64,000 nt of DNA from Paramacrobiotus metropolitanus (Eukaryota; Tardigrada; Eutardigrada; Parachela; Macrobiotidae): NCBI RefSeq assembly GCF_019649055.1, contig NW_026570259.1, positions 930,001 through 994,000 on the forward strand, in the 5' to 3' direction. Every line of letters begins with the position of its first letter. The stretch's first letter is position 1. A program made the translations under genes and the position numbers. Shown here in pieces: positions 54,701 to 64,000 of this stretch. Below the pieces are notes generated by a model, which saw only the letters and a program-made list of their open reading frames with translations, had not been told where the DNA came from and ran no database searches.

Positions 54701-57700
54701 CTGTTAATCAATGCCACAACGCTGCGAATGCTTTTGCGATTTCTTGGTAACACCTAGTTTTTTGTCATGTCTAAAAGGTGAATAAATGGCTTCTTTAGGC
54801 ATGCTGGAAATGCCCCTGTCAAAGCTCATTGGATTGAATATGGCATTTCAACATTTGCAGCACGTGAGACGACTGGATATGGACAGTATGGCAATGGACA
54901 AATATATGGCTGATGCCGATTGGAAAATGGTCGACACTTACACAAAAGCTGACGGTCACGAATTCGGGCTCAAACAGTCCGATGCAGTATGGTTTAGTAA
55001 TTTCCGCTTACTTATGAGATTGCTCAAGAGATAGTTTTCTTGTGTTAGTGTAGCCTTAATTTTACCCTATTACTTTAAGAGCAGTTAACGATTTTGCAGA
55101 AAATGGTATGGGCATCGCAATACTTGAACCATGCTTACCATTGTGAAGAAGCCAACAAAGAAAAATGTGGGGAGGTAACACCACAAGAATTAGCAGAGAT
55201 GGAGAATATCGCCAGACTTCGTTTAGTAAAAGCAAAAAAGGTAATGTAAATGTTCTCTTAAACTAAAAGTTGCACGAGCACACAAACTTTACACCTTTAC
55301 ACGAACATTGTTGTGGTAGACAGCTTACTGGAAACAGTTTGCCGAAGGGACCTTAAGCGGGAAAGGGGTGGAACATCTGGACGATCTCACGGACATCGTC
55401 TTGCACAGCGATAGCGGAGTTATATCAGCGGACGATATTCGGTTCTACTTAGAAAATGAACAGTGGACCAACTTCGTGAGTTATTTAGGTACTGATACGT
55501 TCTTCTTCTTGGGAAACTCAAATAACCTGATCACCACAACAACACACTGTGACTTATATCTGTAGAGACGACGATTCTCCTCTATTCAAAAGTGGATTGA
55601 CCGGCGCAGATCCGATATTTTCGAAAGTCCAATAGAACCACACCGGCTGGTGTGCTTTAAAATCGCAACCTCGAGATGGTTTGATGTTCTTATTTACGTA
55701 GTAATCCTTTTGAACTGTGTGGAGACTATCACAGACTGGTCTCTGACCGGAACAACAACTGCGGAAACCAACACGCGAGTGCTGTTTCTGTATACCAACT
55801 TTACTTTTATGATGTTGTACACCGCTGAAGTTTTGATCAAGGTAAGTACGAGGCGTTCGCTTCAACATTAATGAAAGAAACAGTCATCGGTGATTCGGTG
55901 GCATGACTTCAGGTTGTCGGATTCGGATGGAGTGGCTACTGGGGTCACACGTGGTTATCCTTCAATCGGCTAAACCTATTCATTTTGTGCGTGACGTACA
56001 TTGACCTTATCATTGATTTCGTGATCGTATACAGCGCTGTGGGAAACAACATCGATGCACAGACTTTGTCAAATGTACGGATCATTAGGTTCTTCCGGTT
56101 AGTTCGATTCGGGCGTGCTTTCCGTTTATTGAAGGTAATCGCAGTTGCATAAAACGTGCAGTATCTGATTGAGTATTGTGAAATAATGATCATGGTAGGC
56201 ATTTTAGCCAACGGTTCCGTACGTCGTGGAATTTTTGGATAACCGCATCAGCGCGCACTTGTACTACGGATATGATATTGCCCGCGCTTACGTTATCGGG
56301 CAAGAAGAATGCAGTGGACTGGTCAGCCATATCATTGGCTACACTCCGTTGGTGCTACAATTCAAAACGCAAATTGAGAGCGATGGAAAGACAATTGCCA
56401 AAGAGATCGGCCTTCTGAACGAAACTCGGCCGGATATCGCGACGGCAGTAAAGACACGACAGGCAGCGCGGTGCATTTTGAATTACATGATCAAATGTTA
56501 CCAAGATTTTCGAAGAAAAGGTTTGCTTGAAGAAGACGATGTTGAACACTTGATGCACGTAAGTAGCGCATTCGGTTTACAAAAAGACTGGCGTGCTTGC
56601 GATAATCATGATTGTTTAGACCGTGGAAGAGCAACTGAAAAAGATCCGTGACCTTCCGTATACCGTTTGTGTGCTCGGTGACCGAGATCGTTTGTGGAAT
56701 GTACCATGGATCAACGGAAACAAACAAGTGCTGGAAATTGTCAAATCTCTTTTCATCGAAAAAAGCTATGAGAAGAACGATATTTTTCTTCCCATTAAGA
56801 GCCAGCCCGATGGGATCTTTTTCGTCACCAGTGGAGTCGTGTCGTTGGAGTATTCCGAGCTGTTTAATGACTCTGTGGAATTAGGTGAAGTTTACAACTC
56901 GGATAACATGGAGATATCAGCAGACTATGATTTGGCATTTGCCCATCATATGCCGGTGAAGATTGATTATGCATTGGCGGGAACCATGCTCAATGTGCAG
57001 AGCGTGCTGCTCGACTTACCCAGGCGCTCTCAAGGAAAATGTGAGACCGGCGTGTCGGTAAGTCGGTAGAAAATTAACCAAGACAAAGATTCCCAAACTT
57101 GCAAGAGTATGATAGGCACTGTACATGGATGCCGTATCGCTGTTCAAAGCAATGGGAACCGTGCCCGCGCTGGAAGATGGTCTGTGGAGGCGGATATGTA
57201 CCAGTGTGGCTTTGAATATAATAATAAAGAGTGGCACAATCATGGTTTGTAAAGCATGAGGAAGTTTGACGATCCCCAGAGTTTTAAAACGAATAAGTTT
57301 CTGATGTCCAGGACTATGAAACTTTGGACGAGCAAAAAGCTCGGCTTTCTCGCGGAGCGGTGCGTCTAGTGAGACCTGGTGTGAAGATTAAAGGTCTGGA
57401 TAAATTTCCGGAGACTTACCTGATTTCCGGCTCAGTGTTCATTCCGGGTGGACGACGGAAAACTATCGTGCACATTCATCGGGATAACCCAAGTCAACGC
57501 TCAGTGCTAAGCCCTGTTCTGAGCCAGGGTACAAAACCGATTAGCAGCAGACTGAGCAAAAGCAGTAAACACAGCAAAACCAGTAAAGATAGCGCTGCTC
57601 TTGTTCCGCGCAATGTCACCTCTCGACACAGCGATATTCCCGGAGAAACATTACATGCCCCAAGAAGACTACATGCTTCCATACAGGAAATCGAGATTCA

Positions 57701-58135
57701 TAAAGGGCGAAATGCAGTTGTCGATGAGGTGAAACGAGCATCTGGGATAGATTAAAACTGGAAGAGCATATATCGACAGTGATTTCTGTTTTCTAGACTG
57801 GATGGACAATCTATCCTGAGTATGCGGTATTGTTACTTATTCCGCCAGGAGAGCACGACCTTAGCACCATCAATATTCATGACAGTCAGCTGTTCTCCGC
57901 CGAGCCGGAGCCACAACACCATCTCGGCCACATTGAAAGTCATGAGCGACGAGATGCTGTACTTGCAACAAGCGCCCATTCCGAAAAGACGCATGAGACT
58001 CACCAAGACACGCCTCACCAGCGACACCAGAGCGACGTCGGGGAAATTGTGACAATCGTTAAGCAAGAAGAGAGAAGAAGGTCCAGATTGTCGTACACTG
58101 CTTTTATGCAACATCGGCGATTTTCTCAGGTTTAA
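51789..58135 (+). CDS. SLC9C1: Sperm-type Na+/H+ exchanger with voltage sensor and cNMP-type domain (SLC9C)
   Basis: Eighteen exons keep phase: 51789-51867, 52535-52993, 53065-53416, 53534-53700, 53765-53935, 53998-54214, 54278-54421, 54481-54746, 54799-54986, 55100-55240, 55320-55475, 55566-55841, 55913-56134, 56208-56558, 56620-57057, 57116-57244, 57312-57728 and 57797-58135 (1503 residues). Exon 1 encodes a signal peptide. The exchanger domain shows ISVTDPVAAVDLLRH, VLEGTSLLSEATGIVLF and GFRGAVTLALAAH. A voltage sensor follows with S4 RIIRFFRLVRFGRAFRLLK, then a linker and a cyclic-nucleotide-binding-like domain (YEKNDIFLPI, GIFFVTSGVVSLEY). This three-part plan is unique to SLC9C, which alkalinises sperm when hyperpolarised and is tuned by cAMP. 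The cation-site Asn-Asp reads Ser-Glu, and the CNBD lacks a clear GE...R phosphate cassette. A loop of about 70 residues separates two early helices. The tail is disordered. Confidence 0.93.
51925..52500. mobile_element. Pogo/Tc1-like MITE in exchanger intron 1
   Basis: The left end CAGTGAAACCCCTCGTAACG and the right end (reverse complement CAGTGAAACTTCTCTACTAC) form inverted repeats that continue into ACGTACACC. TA flanks both sides (51923-51924 and 52501-52502). The 576 bp interior contains repeated TAACGT(T/A)CACC units and no transposase frame. The CAGTGAAAC tip with a TA target fits pogo/Tc1-mariner non-autonomous elements. Confidence 0.75.
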
Positions 58136-58683
58136 AATTATTTGTTTTAAAATTATTTTGAATTACAGCCGTGTGTGTTAAAGCACTCAAGCTTAAAAAA
58201 TGTTTTTGATTGTCTATATAGCAAATGAAGCGAAATAATTTTCGTTTTCTTCAGCAGCTTTTCCGCCTGCTGCTCTTATCAGATAAGCTTTATCAAAATT
58301 TGAAACTATGTAGCAGCTTGAATTGCATGCTTGAACGCGAATATATATTTTTCTTTTATTTTGGTTGGGATGTTGATGCCGTACAAAAATGTGCCAGCTC
58401 TGTAGCGCACTGTCTTTTTACATGGGACATACTCTACTTTGGAAACATTCACCTAAATTTGTTGCTGCTTAAAGCACAGTACTTAACCAAAAGCTGATCC
58501 TAGCAACGTATATGACATACTTACTTGATTATTAGGCTATAATTAATCAGTTTAAAATGAAAAATTGCTTACTGTAATGAAACGCTCGCTGTAAGCCTGT
58601 AATTAACATGTTCAGTTCGGCCACAGCGGAAGTGCATCATCGACAGTTTTCTAGACAGCCGCCCGTATTCCGAAAATTGTTTC
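58136..58683. other. Intergenic
   Basis: AT-rich 3' region of the exchanger gene and upstream region of the four-repeat gene. An open frame continues upstream of 58684 to about 58605 without a Met, so a 5' exon is possible. Confidence 0.4.
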
Positions 58684-60117
58684 ATGGATCCCGAGAATGC
58701 AGCCCTCGGATTTGTAGACTTTGTGCCGCAAATTACCGACCGAGTCGCCTTAGAAGGACGATTTAAATACGAAAAATTACCAGCCCTGCTGCAGCGCATT
58801 AATAAGTGGTTTCTGAAACGACCGAAATTGGAAATAATTTCTGTCGAATCGATTCAGATCAGTCCTGGTCACCCTGTACCCGAGTCAGCTTTTCCATCGG
58901 TCAAGACGGAATTCGTTACCGCATATCCGTTCTCGCCAACTTGTCCGGTAGTAATTAAGAGAGGCGTACGAGTTTGGATACGCTCACGAGAAACGACATC
59001 TAAAGTGCATCACGAAATTCTGAAATATATTACGGTTGTACCGAATCTGAAAATAAACTGTGCAGAAGACGGTCTCCAAAATTATCTAACTGTTCCTTAC
59101 CAATCTCTTTTAATGCGTTTGAACGACTATATTCGAGCCAAAAAACTTACTGGACGGGTGCTTTCAGTAGAAATGGTACCAGTGTATATTACGTCGGATC
59201 GAATTTTGCCGGACTTATGCGCTTGGACGCCTTCTGGTCGTATTCAAAGATACTTTGACGTTATGCGATTATTTTACATAGCTGACGAATTTTCACTCTT
59301 ACCTTGCAACCTGGATTGCTATCAGTTTTGCGCGGATCCTACAAGTTCTTGCCATTGCTTGGATATCTTGTACGAAGCCTTAACACAGTGGTGCAAAAGT
59401 CAGCCGCATGCTCAAATTCTTCGCATACAAACCGTACAAAAGATGGATGACCTTTGTGAGATGCAGGCCAAGTGGCCGAGAAAGATTGATAGCGTTATGC
59501 AGAAGATCAGCGGAATACGAGTATTTTATTACCATGTGGATGGCGTTAACCCATTTTCAAGCTCGACATTACACTCGCAAACTTTCAGCCCTAAAATTTG
59601 TTATTCTGACTCGCTGTTTTCTGGTGTAGTTGTCCGTCATGAATCACAGAGAGATCTTTCCAAACGAATTGATGATTGGTTTAACAGTCAAAATCCTGAA
59701 ACTGCTGTTTTGCAAATTCTTGCTGTGGAAACCTTTTTAGTAGTTGTGCCGACTGGTGGTCGCTTCAAATGGTTTTTTGCTTTTATGGATTGGTGGTGGC
59801 GGCGACAAAGGCGGATTACAGATTCTGTTGTACTCAAGTGTTGCAGAGTTTACTATTACATATCAAACAAACTGTCTTTCCTTTTCATTGCTGCTTTGAA
59901 ATCACCCGGTTTTTGGCAGGAAGCTTTTTCATTCGATAGTAAAATACAATGGGATGTTTCATATTGTTTAGTAATTGTACCATGCATACGCTGTATAACC
60001 CAACCGTTTCAAAACTGTCATTATGTAATTGTTTACAAACGGAACATAAGCGCATGTAATCACAAACGTATCAACACCGGGGGAGGAGGAGGAATTTTGG
60101 AAAACAAATCCTTTTGA
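58684..60117 (+). CDS. Protein with four diverged repeats, family unknown
   Basis: An open frame of 477 residues. Four copies of a motif are visible: LLQRINKWFLKRPKLEIISV at about residue 35, LLMRLNDYIRAKKLTGRVLS at 142, LYEALTQWCKSQPHAQILRI at 229 and LSKRIDDWFNSQNPETAVLQ at 325. The pattern is L-x-x-R-[IL]-[ND]-x-[WY], about eight variable residues, then [IV]-L-x-[IV]-E. Between copies, strands such as GVRVWIRS, VMRLFYIA and GIRVFYY suggest a repeated alpha/beta unit of about 90-107 residues. There is no signal peptide, membrane helix or catalytic motif that I know. Beyond about residue 357 the sequence looks like read-through into an intron (possible donor GTGGTC near 59755), so the true C-terminus is uncertain and the frame's last bases overlap the opposite-strand gene. 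Confidence 0.6.
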   Translation: MDPENAALGFVDFVPQITDRVALEGRFKYEKLPALLQRINKWFLKRPKLEIISVESIQISPGHPVPESAFPSVKTEFVTAYPFSPTCPVVIKRGVRVWIRSRETTSKVHHEILKYITVVPNLKINCAEDGLQNYLTVPYQSLLMRLNDYIRAKKLTGRVLSVEMVPVYITSDRILPDLCAWTPSGRIQRYFDVMRLFYIADEFSLLPCNLDCYQFCADPTSSCHCLDILYEALTQWCKSQPHAQILRIQTVQKMDDLCEMQAKWPRKIDSVMQKISGIRVFYYHVDGVNPFSSSTLHSQTFSPKICYSDSLFSGVVVRHESQRDLSKRIDDWFNSQNPETAVLQILAVETFLVVVPTGGRFKWFFAFMDWWWRRQRRITDSVVLKCCRVYYYISNKLSFLFIAALKSPGFWQEAFSFDSKIQWDVSYCLVIVPCIRCITQPFQNCHYVIVYKRNISACNHKRINTGGGGGILENKSF

Positions 60118-61866
60118 AATGTATCTAACTCCCAATCCAAAGAAAAATTAATATTGTATTCCATATATGTCAGATCATCTCGCTGTTTGCTTAGCGCACT
60201 TAATTTCTCGCCGATCCAACAAGGTTCCGAATTAATGTGCAGCTGCACACAAGTAAATGTGGTTGGTACAGCCATTTCCCTAGCTGCGTGTTCCAGAACG
60301 CTTAAGAGGGGAAGCATGCCAAAGGTCATGCCGATCATGATGACATTACGGTATGACTTAGTAACGATTTCTTTAGTGGGCTCCTGCATAAAGGAAAACC
60401 ATCCCAAGCCGCGATACAGTATACTTCCAAATGGGCCGTCAACACTTAACGAATCATGACTAGCGAAGTGTTCCAGACAGAAACCAAATCGGTCTTGACA
60501 AACAATCACATCGGAACGCTGCTTAATGCTGCATCGATTTAGCCATAAAAAATCGACGAAGCCCAATGCATCACAGCCGCTAACGGGAAAAACTGGCCTG
60601 GAAATTCGAAACGTTCCAGCAAGACCTCCCACCTCTGATAACTGGCTCTTGCATCCACATTTGATACATGCAGTGAGTACCACAAATTGACCAGGAGGTA
60701 CGCCGAAGATCGGTGTCTCTTCCGGTAAACGTAAGCGCAGGTGAATCCATCCACCATCCGTTGGCGTTATTTGCAGATTTTCGGAGCACACGCTGAACAA
60801 AGTGCTTTCCTTTAATCTGGATTGCACAAAAATCTGGGAAGGGTTATAGCAGTATGGTAGAGGACTGGGAACAGGAGGATGGAACCGTGGAATGTTTTGC
60901 GCTCGCTTCGACGAACCTGGAGCAACTTCTTGCCAAATGTCGTACTGCTTCGGTTCTGGGTCATCATCTGTTTGTGCAATCGCACAATGGCAGTTAGAGA
61001 GTTCGTCATATGCAGACGGCGTCGACTCGGTTCCGCCTTCCACTCCTCCCATACCAACACATTTTACAGTTTGTGCCGGATAACTATTTTTCCTGTCGTC
61101 ACCTTTTTCTTTGCTCCAAAATCTGCAGCTTGCGTGTTTCGGAATCACAGTGCTCTCAGCACATTTAACCGCTGCTCCCGCGTTCGATTTTTCCTTGGAA
61201 TCTATCATGTTGAAACCAAATATGACACCACAACGTGCGTGACTTCACTGGTGCACTTGTGATATATCGTTTGTGCTACTAACCAATCAGATCCGAAACG
61301 ATGGTCTTTACTTCTCTCTGTAGCGCAATGGCATCTTCCTCCCTCGCACAGTTGCCGGTATTCTCGACCAGGTCTGATAAAGCATGATTCGATCCTTGTA
61401 GGGCTTTAAATACAGACTCAAAACTCGGCTGATAAGGTGCTGTGTGCAGCGAAACGGGAGTAAACTCGTTTAAGATTTCTGATCGCGTATCCAGAACCTT
61501 GTGGGTAACGCTCGAAACCAGGTGATTGCTGTCCGGTAGGAAGCAAGACCGCAATTTCTCTGTCCATTCATAACTGGTATCTGAGCTAACTACCCATTTC
61601 TTGGACAAGGCGAGAATGTTCGAAAAGTTATCTGCATCACTGCTGCCCGCTTTATCATTTTCAAGAGAGACCGTCTGCCGTACATCTGTAGCGTCCGGCG
61701 CATCGGTAGCTTCCAAACGAGTGCTTATGGGCTCATCAAGAACTGAAAAATCGTAGAAAATCTCTTGTGGCGGAGAGGCCGCAAATCCAAACAGCTCAGA
61801 AAATGGGCGTAAGTCAACGAGGCCAGCAGACTTCGAGTGCGGGAACTTAATGTCTTGTGGGAGCAT
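60060..61866 (-). CDS. Cytochrome-b5-reductase-like FAD/NAD protein with extra N-terminal region
   Basis: Exons 61866-61284 and 61201-60060 join in phase 1 (574 residues). The first 290 residues match nothing I know. The C-terminal half follows the ferredoxin-reductase fold: WIHLRLRLPEETP, GVPPGQFVVLTAC, FRISRPVFPVSG (RxYxPxS flavin motif), SLSVDGPFGSILYRG and NVIMIGMTFGMLPLLSVLEH (GGTGITPMLQ in CYB5R). It then runs to ISLDWELD-type sequence and KIPPPPPVLIRL and stops. The flavin arginine is kept, but the NAD-binding GGTGxTP is altered and the C-terminal CGPPxM motif is absent, so hydride transfer from NADH is doubtful. A donor-like GTGTTG lies just before the stop, so a missing last exon is the main alternative. 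Confidence 0.65.
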
Positions 61867-62809
61867 TTACGATACGCTTTTGCACAGAAAATGTCACACC
61901 CCGAAATACGAATACCCATTGCAGTACAGATGTATTGCACACTTTTCAGTTAGTTCGCAGAACACATAGCCAATACCAGTAGGCTAGATATTGTATACTG
62001 GATGCCACGAATACTATAGTGCAAAAATGTGGTGGTTCTTATATAGGGGGACAAACAAGTCTACTCGGCCCGTTTCCCTGTACTGCTGCCGTCACCCGCC
62101 TGGAGTGTGACGTTACGGCAGTACATACGGTTAAATCAAGCGCGGTACATAAGCACCATGTATAGCGGCTACTATAGCGACAAAGTAAAACACCAGCCGG
62201 TTGACATCAGAAGTACAGGAGACTGGTTCGGCTAGACTCATTTTTCCCCCTATATACCAAAATAATTTATCATATAGTATATGAGCATTTACTTATTTTA
62301 TGCGTGCTTTGAGCAAGCCTTCCTCTGGTGCCAGGTATTCGTTCCTATTCGTTCCTTCCTTTTGATGCCATGTGTGCTATTAAGATATACCATTATTTCC
62401 GTGTTCAGTTGGTCTTGGTTAGCGGTTACAATCTTAAAAAATATTATTTAACACGATTGCAGAAAAGATGATTTAGTTAAGATGCCGAGCTTTAATTGCA
62501 TCCGACCAAAGTCCACCTTTTAAAATTAGTGCGCCACCGAACAAGTGACCGCTAAAATAGTCAAAAAATCAAAAACCACGAAAAGCGAAAGTTTTACGAA
62601 GTCGGATAAGTATCAACTATCAAGAACACCGGTTTAATGATCGATAAATCGGACAGTATCGGTCGACCGCGACACGGGTAACACTTGTAAAATTCCGTAC
62701 GCCCACATGATTTTTAAATCAAATGAAAGTTTTTCTCCTTGGCCATTTTCGACTAAAATAAAGAAAACCAAGTTAAAGCGCTTCTAAATGAATCACGAGG
62801 GAGTTGTTC
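61867..62809. other. Intergenic
   Basis: AT-rich with no recognised gene. It should contain the promoter of the reductase-like gene (leftward) near 61870-62000. Confidence 0.4.
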
Positions 62810-63997
62810 TTACAAATCCGCAGGGATCCCTCTCTCGAAATAGTCATCCGCGTGGTCACTTTCAGGTAGAATTGTTAACTGCCGGCTCAGAAGCGTGGCC
62901 AGTATACAAGCGGGAGCAAACGTCAGTCCAGCAGCAACCAGTGTAAAGCCCAAAAGCAACTGTTATACAAACCGCTTCTTAAGGCAAAACGTTCAGCCTT
63001 AGGATAGTTGAAATGTATGGGCTTACCATATTACCAATTATACAGTGACATAGGAGACGGGTGAATTGCCCCATGGCCTTTTGAATAGGTCCACATTCTC
63101 TAGTGCGGTTCGCCATAACATGTAAAAAAATAACATAACATGAAAATCACGGTAAGGTAGCAATTATGGCAACAGTGTCACAATCCTACGTAATTTCATT
63201 ACGAGCGAAGCAAAAAGCGAGAGAAGAACATTCTGCATACTTTTTCCCCAACAAAAGTGGAATAATGCTCCAAATATCCAGGAATCCGGTTAATAAAATG
63301 CATAGTGTGCTGTAGTAAACAAGTCTAACAATGCAAGCTACCGACGAAAAAGTGGCTGCTTTCGGCATACATTTAACGTATTACGGTACATATTTTGTTT
63401 GGCATAGTTCTCAATAGCTTGTTTGCTTTCGGAAAATCGTTTGGGTGTGCGTTCGTAAACGGTCATTTTTCTTTCGACATCGTCAATCTCCTGCATTAGC
63501 TGCACTTGAGTAGAATGAGCAGGAAACAACCTAGTCTGGTATTCACGATCCAGTGCCGTCAAAATGCGATCAATAGCCTCCTGTTCACCCGGTTTTGATA
63601 TAAGACCATGCCTGACTTTTGATAATTCCTTCATATAATCATAAATAGGGACTTTTGTAATTGATAAGCCTAGCTAAAAATCAAGGCACCACTTGTTGCA
63701 CGGGCATTAACGACTGCCAATAAAATCGAAGATAAATACCTGGGTCCTTTGGTCTTGCAGGTTAAAGTGCGTAAGGTTACTTTGATAGGCAGCCAAGAGG
63801 CTGACCAGTTCATCCGGGAAATACTTGAATGTCGGAATTGTCGTTACCGGTTCAGGCTCCACTGTGATGCTTTCTGGTGCCGTAAATTCAAGTACTACAT
63901 CGTCCGTCGTGCTTGCGGTAGTTTCTGCAGTAGTTCTCACAGTGATGTCCTCAGCAGGAGTTTCCGTCCAGCTTATGTACGGCAGCATTTGATTCAT
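62810..63997 (-). CDS. Prominin-like membrane protein, 3'-terminal part only
   Basis: The gene enters from the right edge. Exons seen: 63997 (open at the edge) to 63740, 63673 to about 63338, one ending at 63027, and the last at 62959-62810. The extracellular part has Thr/Glu-rich and helical stretches (FPDELVSLLAAYQSN, ITKVPIYDYMKELSK, MQEIDDVERKMTVYE). The end reads ECGPIQKAMGQF, LLCHCIIGN, a membrane helix LLLGFTLVAAGLTFAPACIL and a short tail ESDHADDYFE. Layout, the C-x-x-I-I segment before the last helix and the acidic tail resemble prominin (CD133), a cholesterol-binding protein of membrane protrusions. The exon between 63338 and 63100 is unresolved. The match is by eye and moderate. 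Confidence 0.45.
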
Positions 63998-64000
63998 AAC

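Noticed and set aside
1-64000. CRISPR arrays, bacterial operons, rRNA or insertion sequences
   Set aside because: The window is eukaryotic with spliced genes throughout; no spaced direct repeats, rRNA segments or bacterial transposases are visible.

Overview
The window is nuclear DNA of an animal with a compact, intron-rich genome. Most introns start GT and end AG and run about 50-600 bp, genes alternate strands every few kilobases, and there is no operon, CRISPR array or bacterial-type signal. A corazonin-type neuropeptide precursor at the left edge points to an ecdysozoan. The gene density and short introns would suit a tardigrade or a close arthropod relative, but that placement is inference. 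I assembled exons by hand from splice sites and reading-frame phase, so the exon edges are predictions.

Layout: corazonin precursor (1.0-1.8 kb, +); Ly6/uPAR three-finger protein (2.5-2.9, -); uninterrupted 925-residue coiled coil (3.3-6.1, +); RRM plus three Tudor domains, a piRNA-pathway type (7.5-12.6, +); protein disulfide isomerase with four frame breaks (13.3-15.2, -); coiled coil (15.7-18.0, +); membrane guanylate cyclase with a NIT-type sensor and a degenerate catalytic site (18.4-21.1, -); 1018-residue disordered protein (21.6-25.1, +); BCH/CRAL-TRIO protein (25.2-26.5, +); Unr/CSDE1-type cold-shock protein with a 1.1 kb DNA transposon in an intron (27.4-32.7, +); SLC35F-type carrier (33.5-35.5, -); 901-residue coiled coil (36.3-39.8, +); NME5-like NDK protein (40.2-41.5, -); small unknown (41.7-42.4, +); secreted Thr/Pro-rich protein (44.1-45.9, -); CFAP20 (47.6-48.5, -); BTB-BACK protein (49.1-51.0, -); sperm-type Na+/H+ exchanger with voltage sensor (51.8-58.1, +); protein with four repeats (58.7-about 59.8, +); cytochrome-b5-reductase-like protein (60.1-61.9, -); prominin-like fragment running off the right edge (62.8-64.0, -).

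Several genes belong to families that act in sperm or motile cilia: CFAP20, the NME5-like protein, the SLC9C exchanger and possibly the coiled coils. They sit among housekeeping and neuronal genes, so this may be chance. The most notable items are the corazonin peptide split by an intron, a cyclase lacking both metal-binding aspartates, an exchanger whose usual Asn-Asp pair reads Ser-Glu, a four-repeat protein I cannot name, and several palindromic or transposon-derived insertions in introns.
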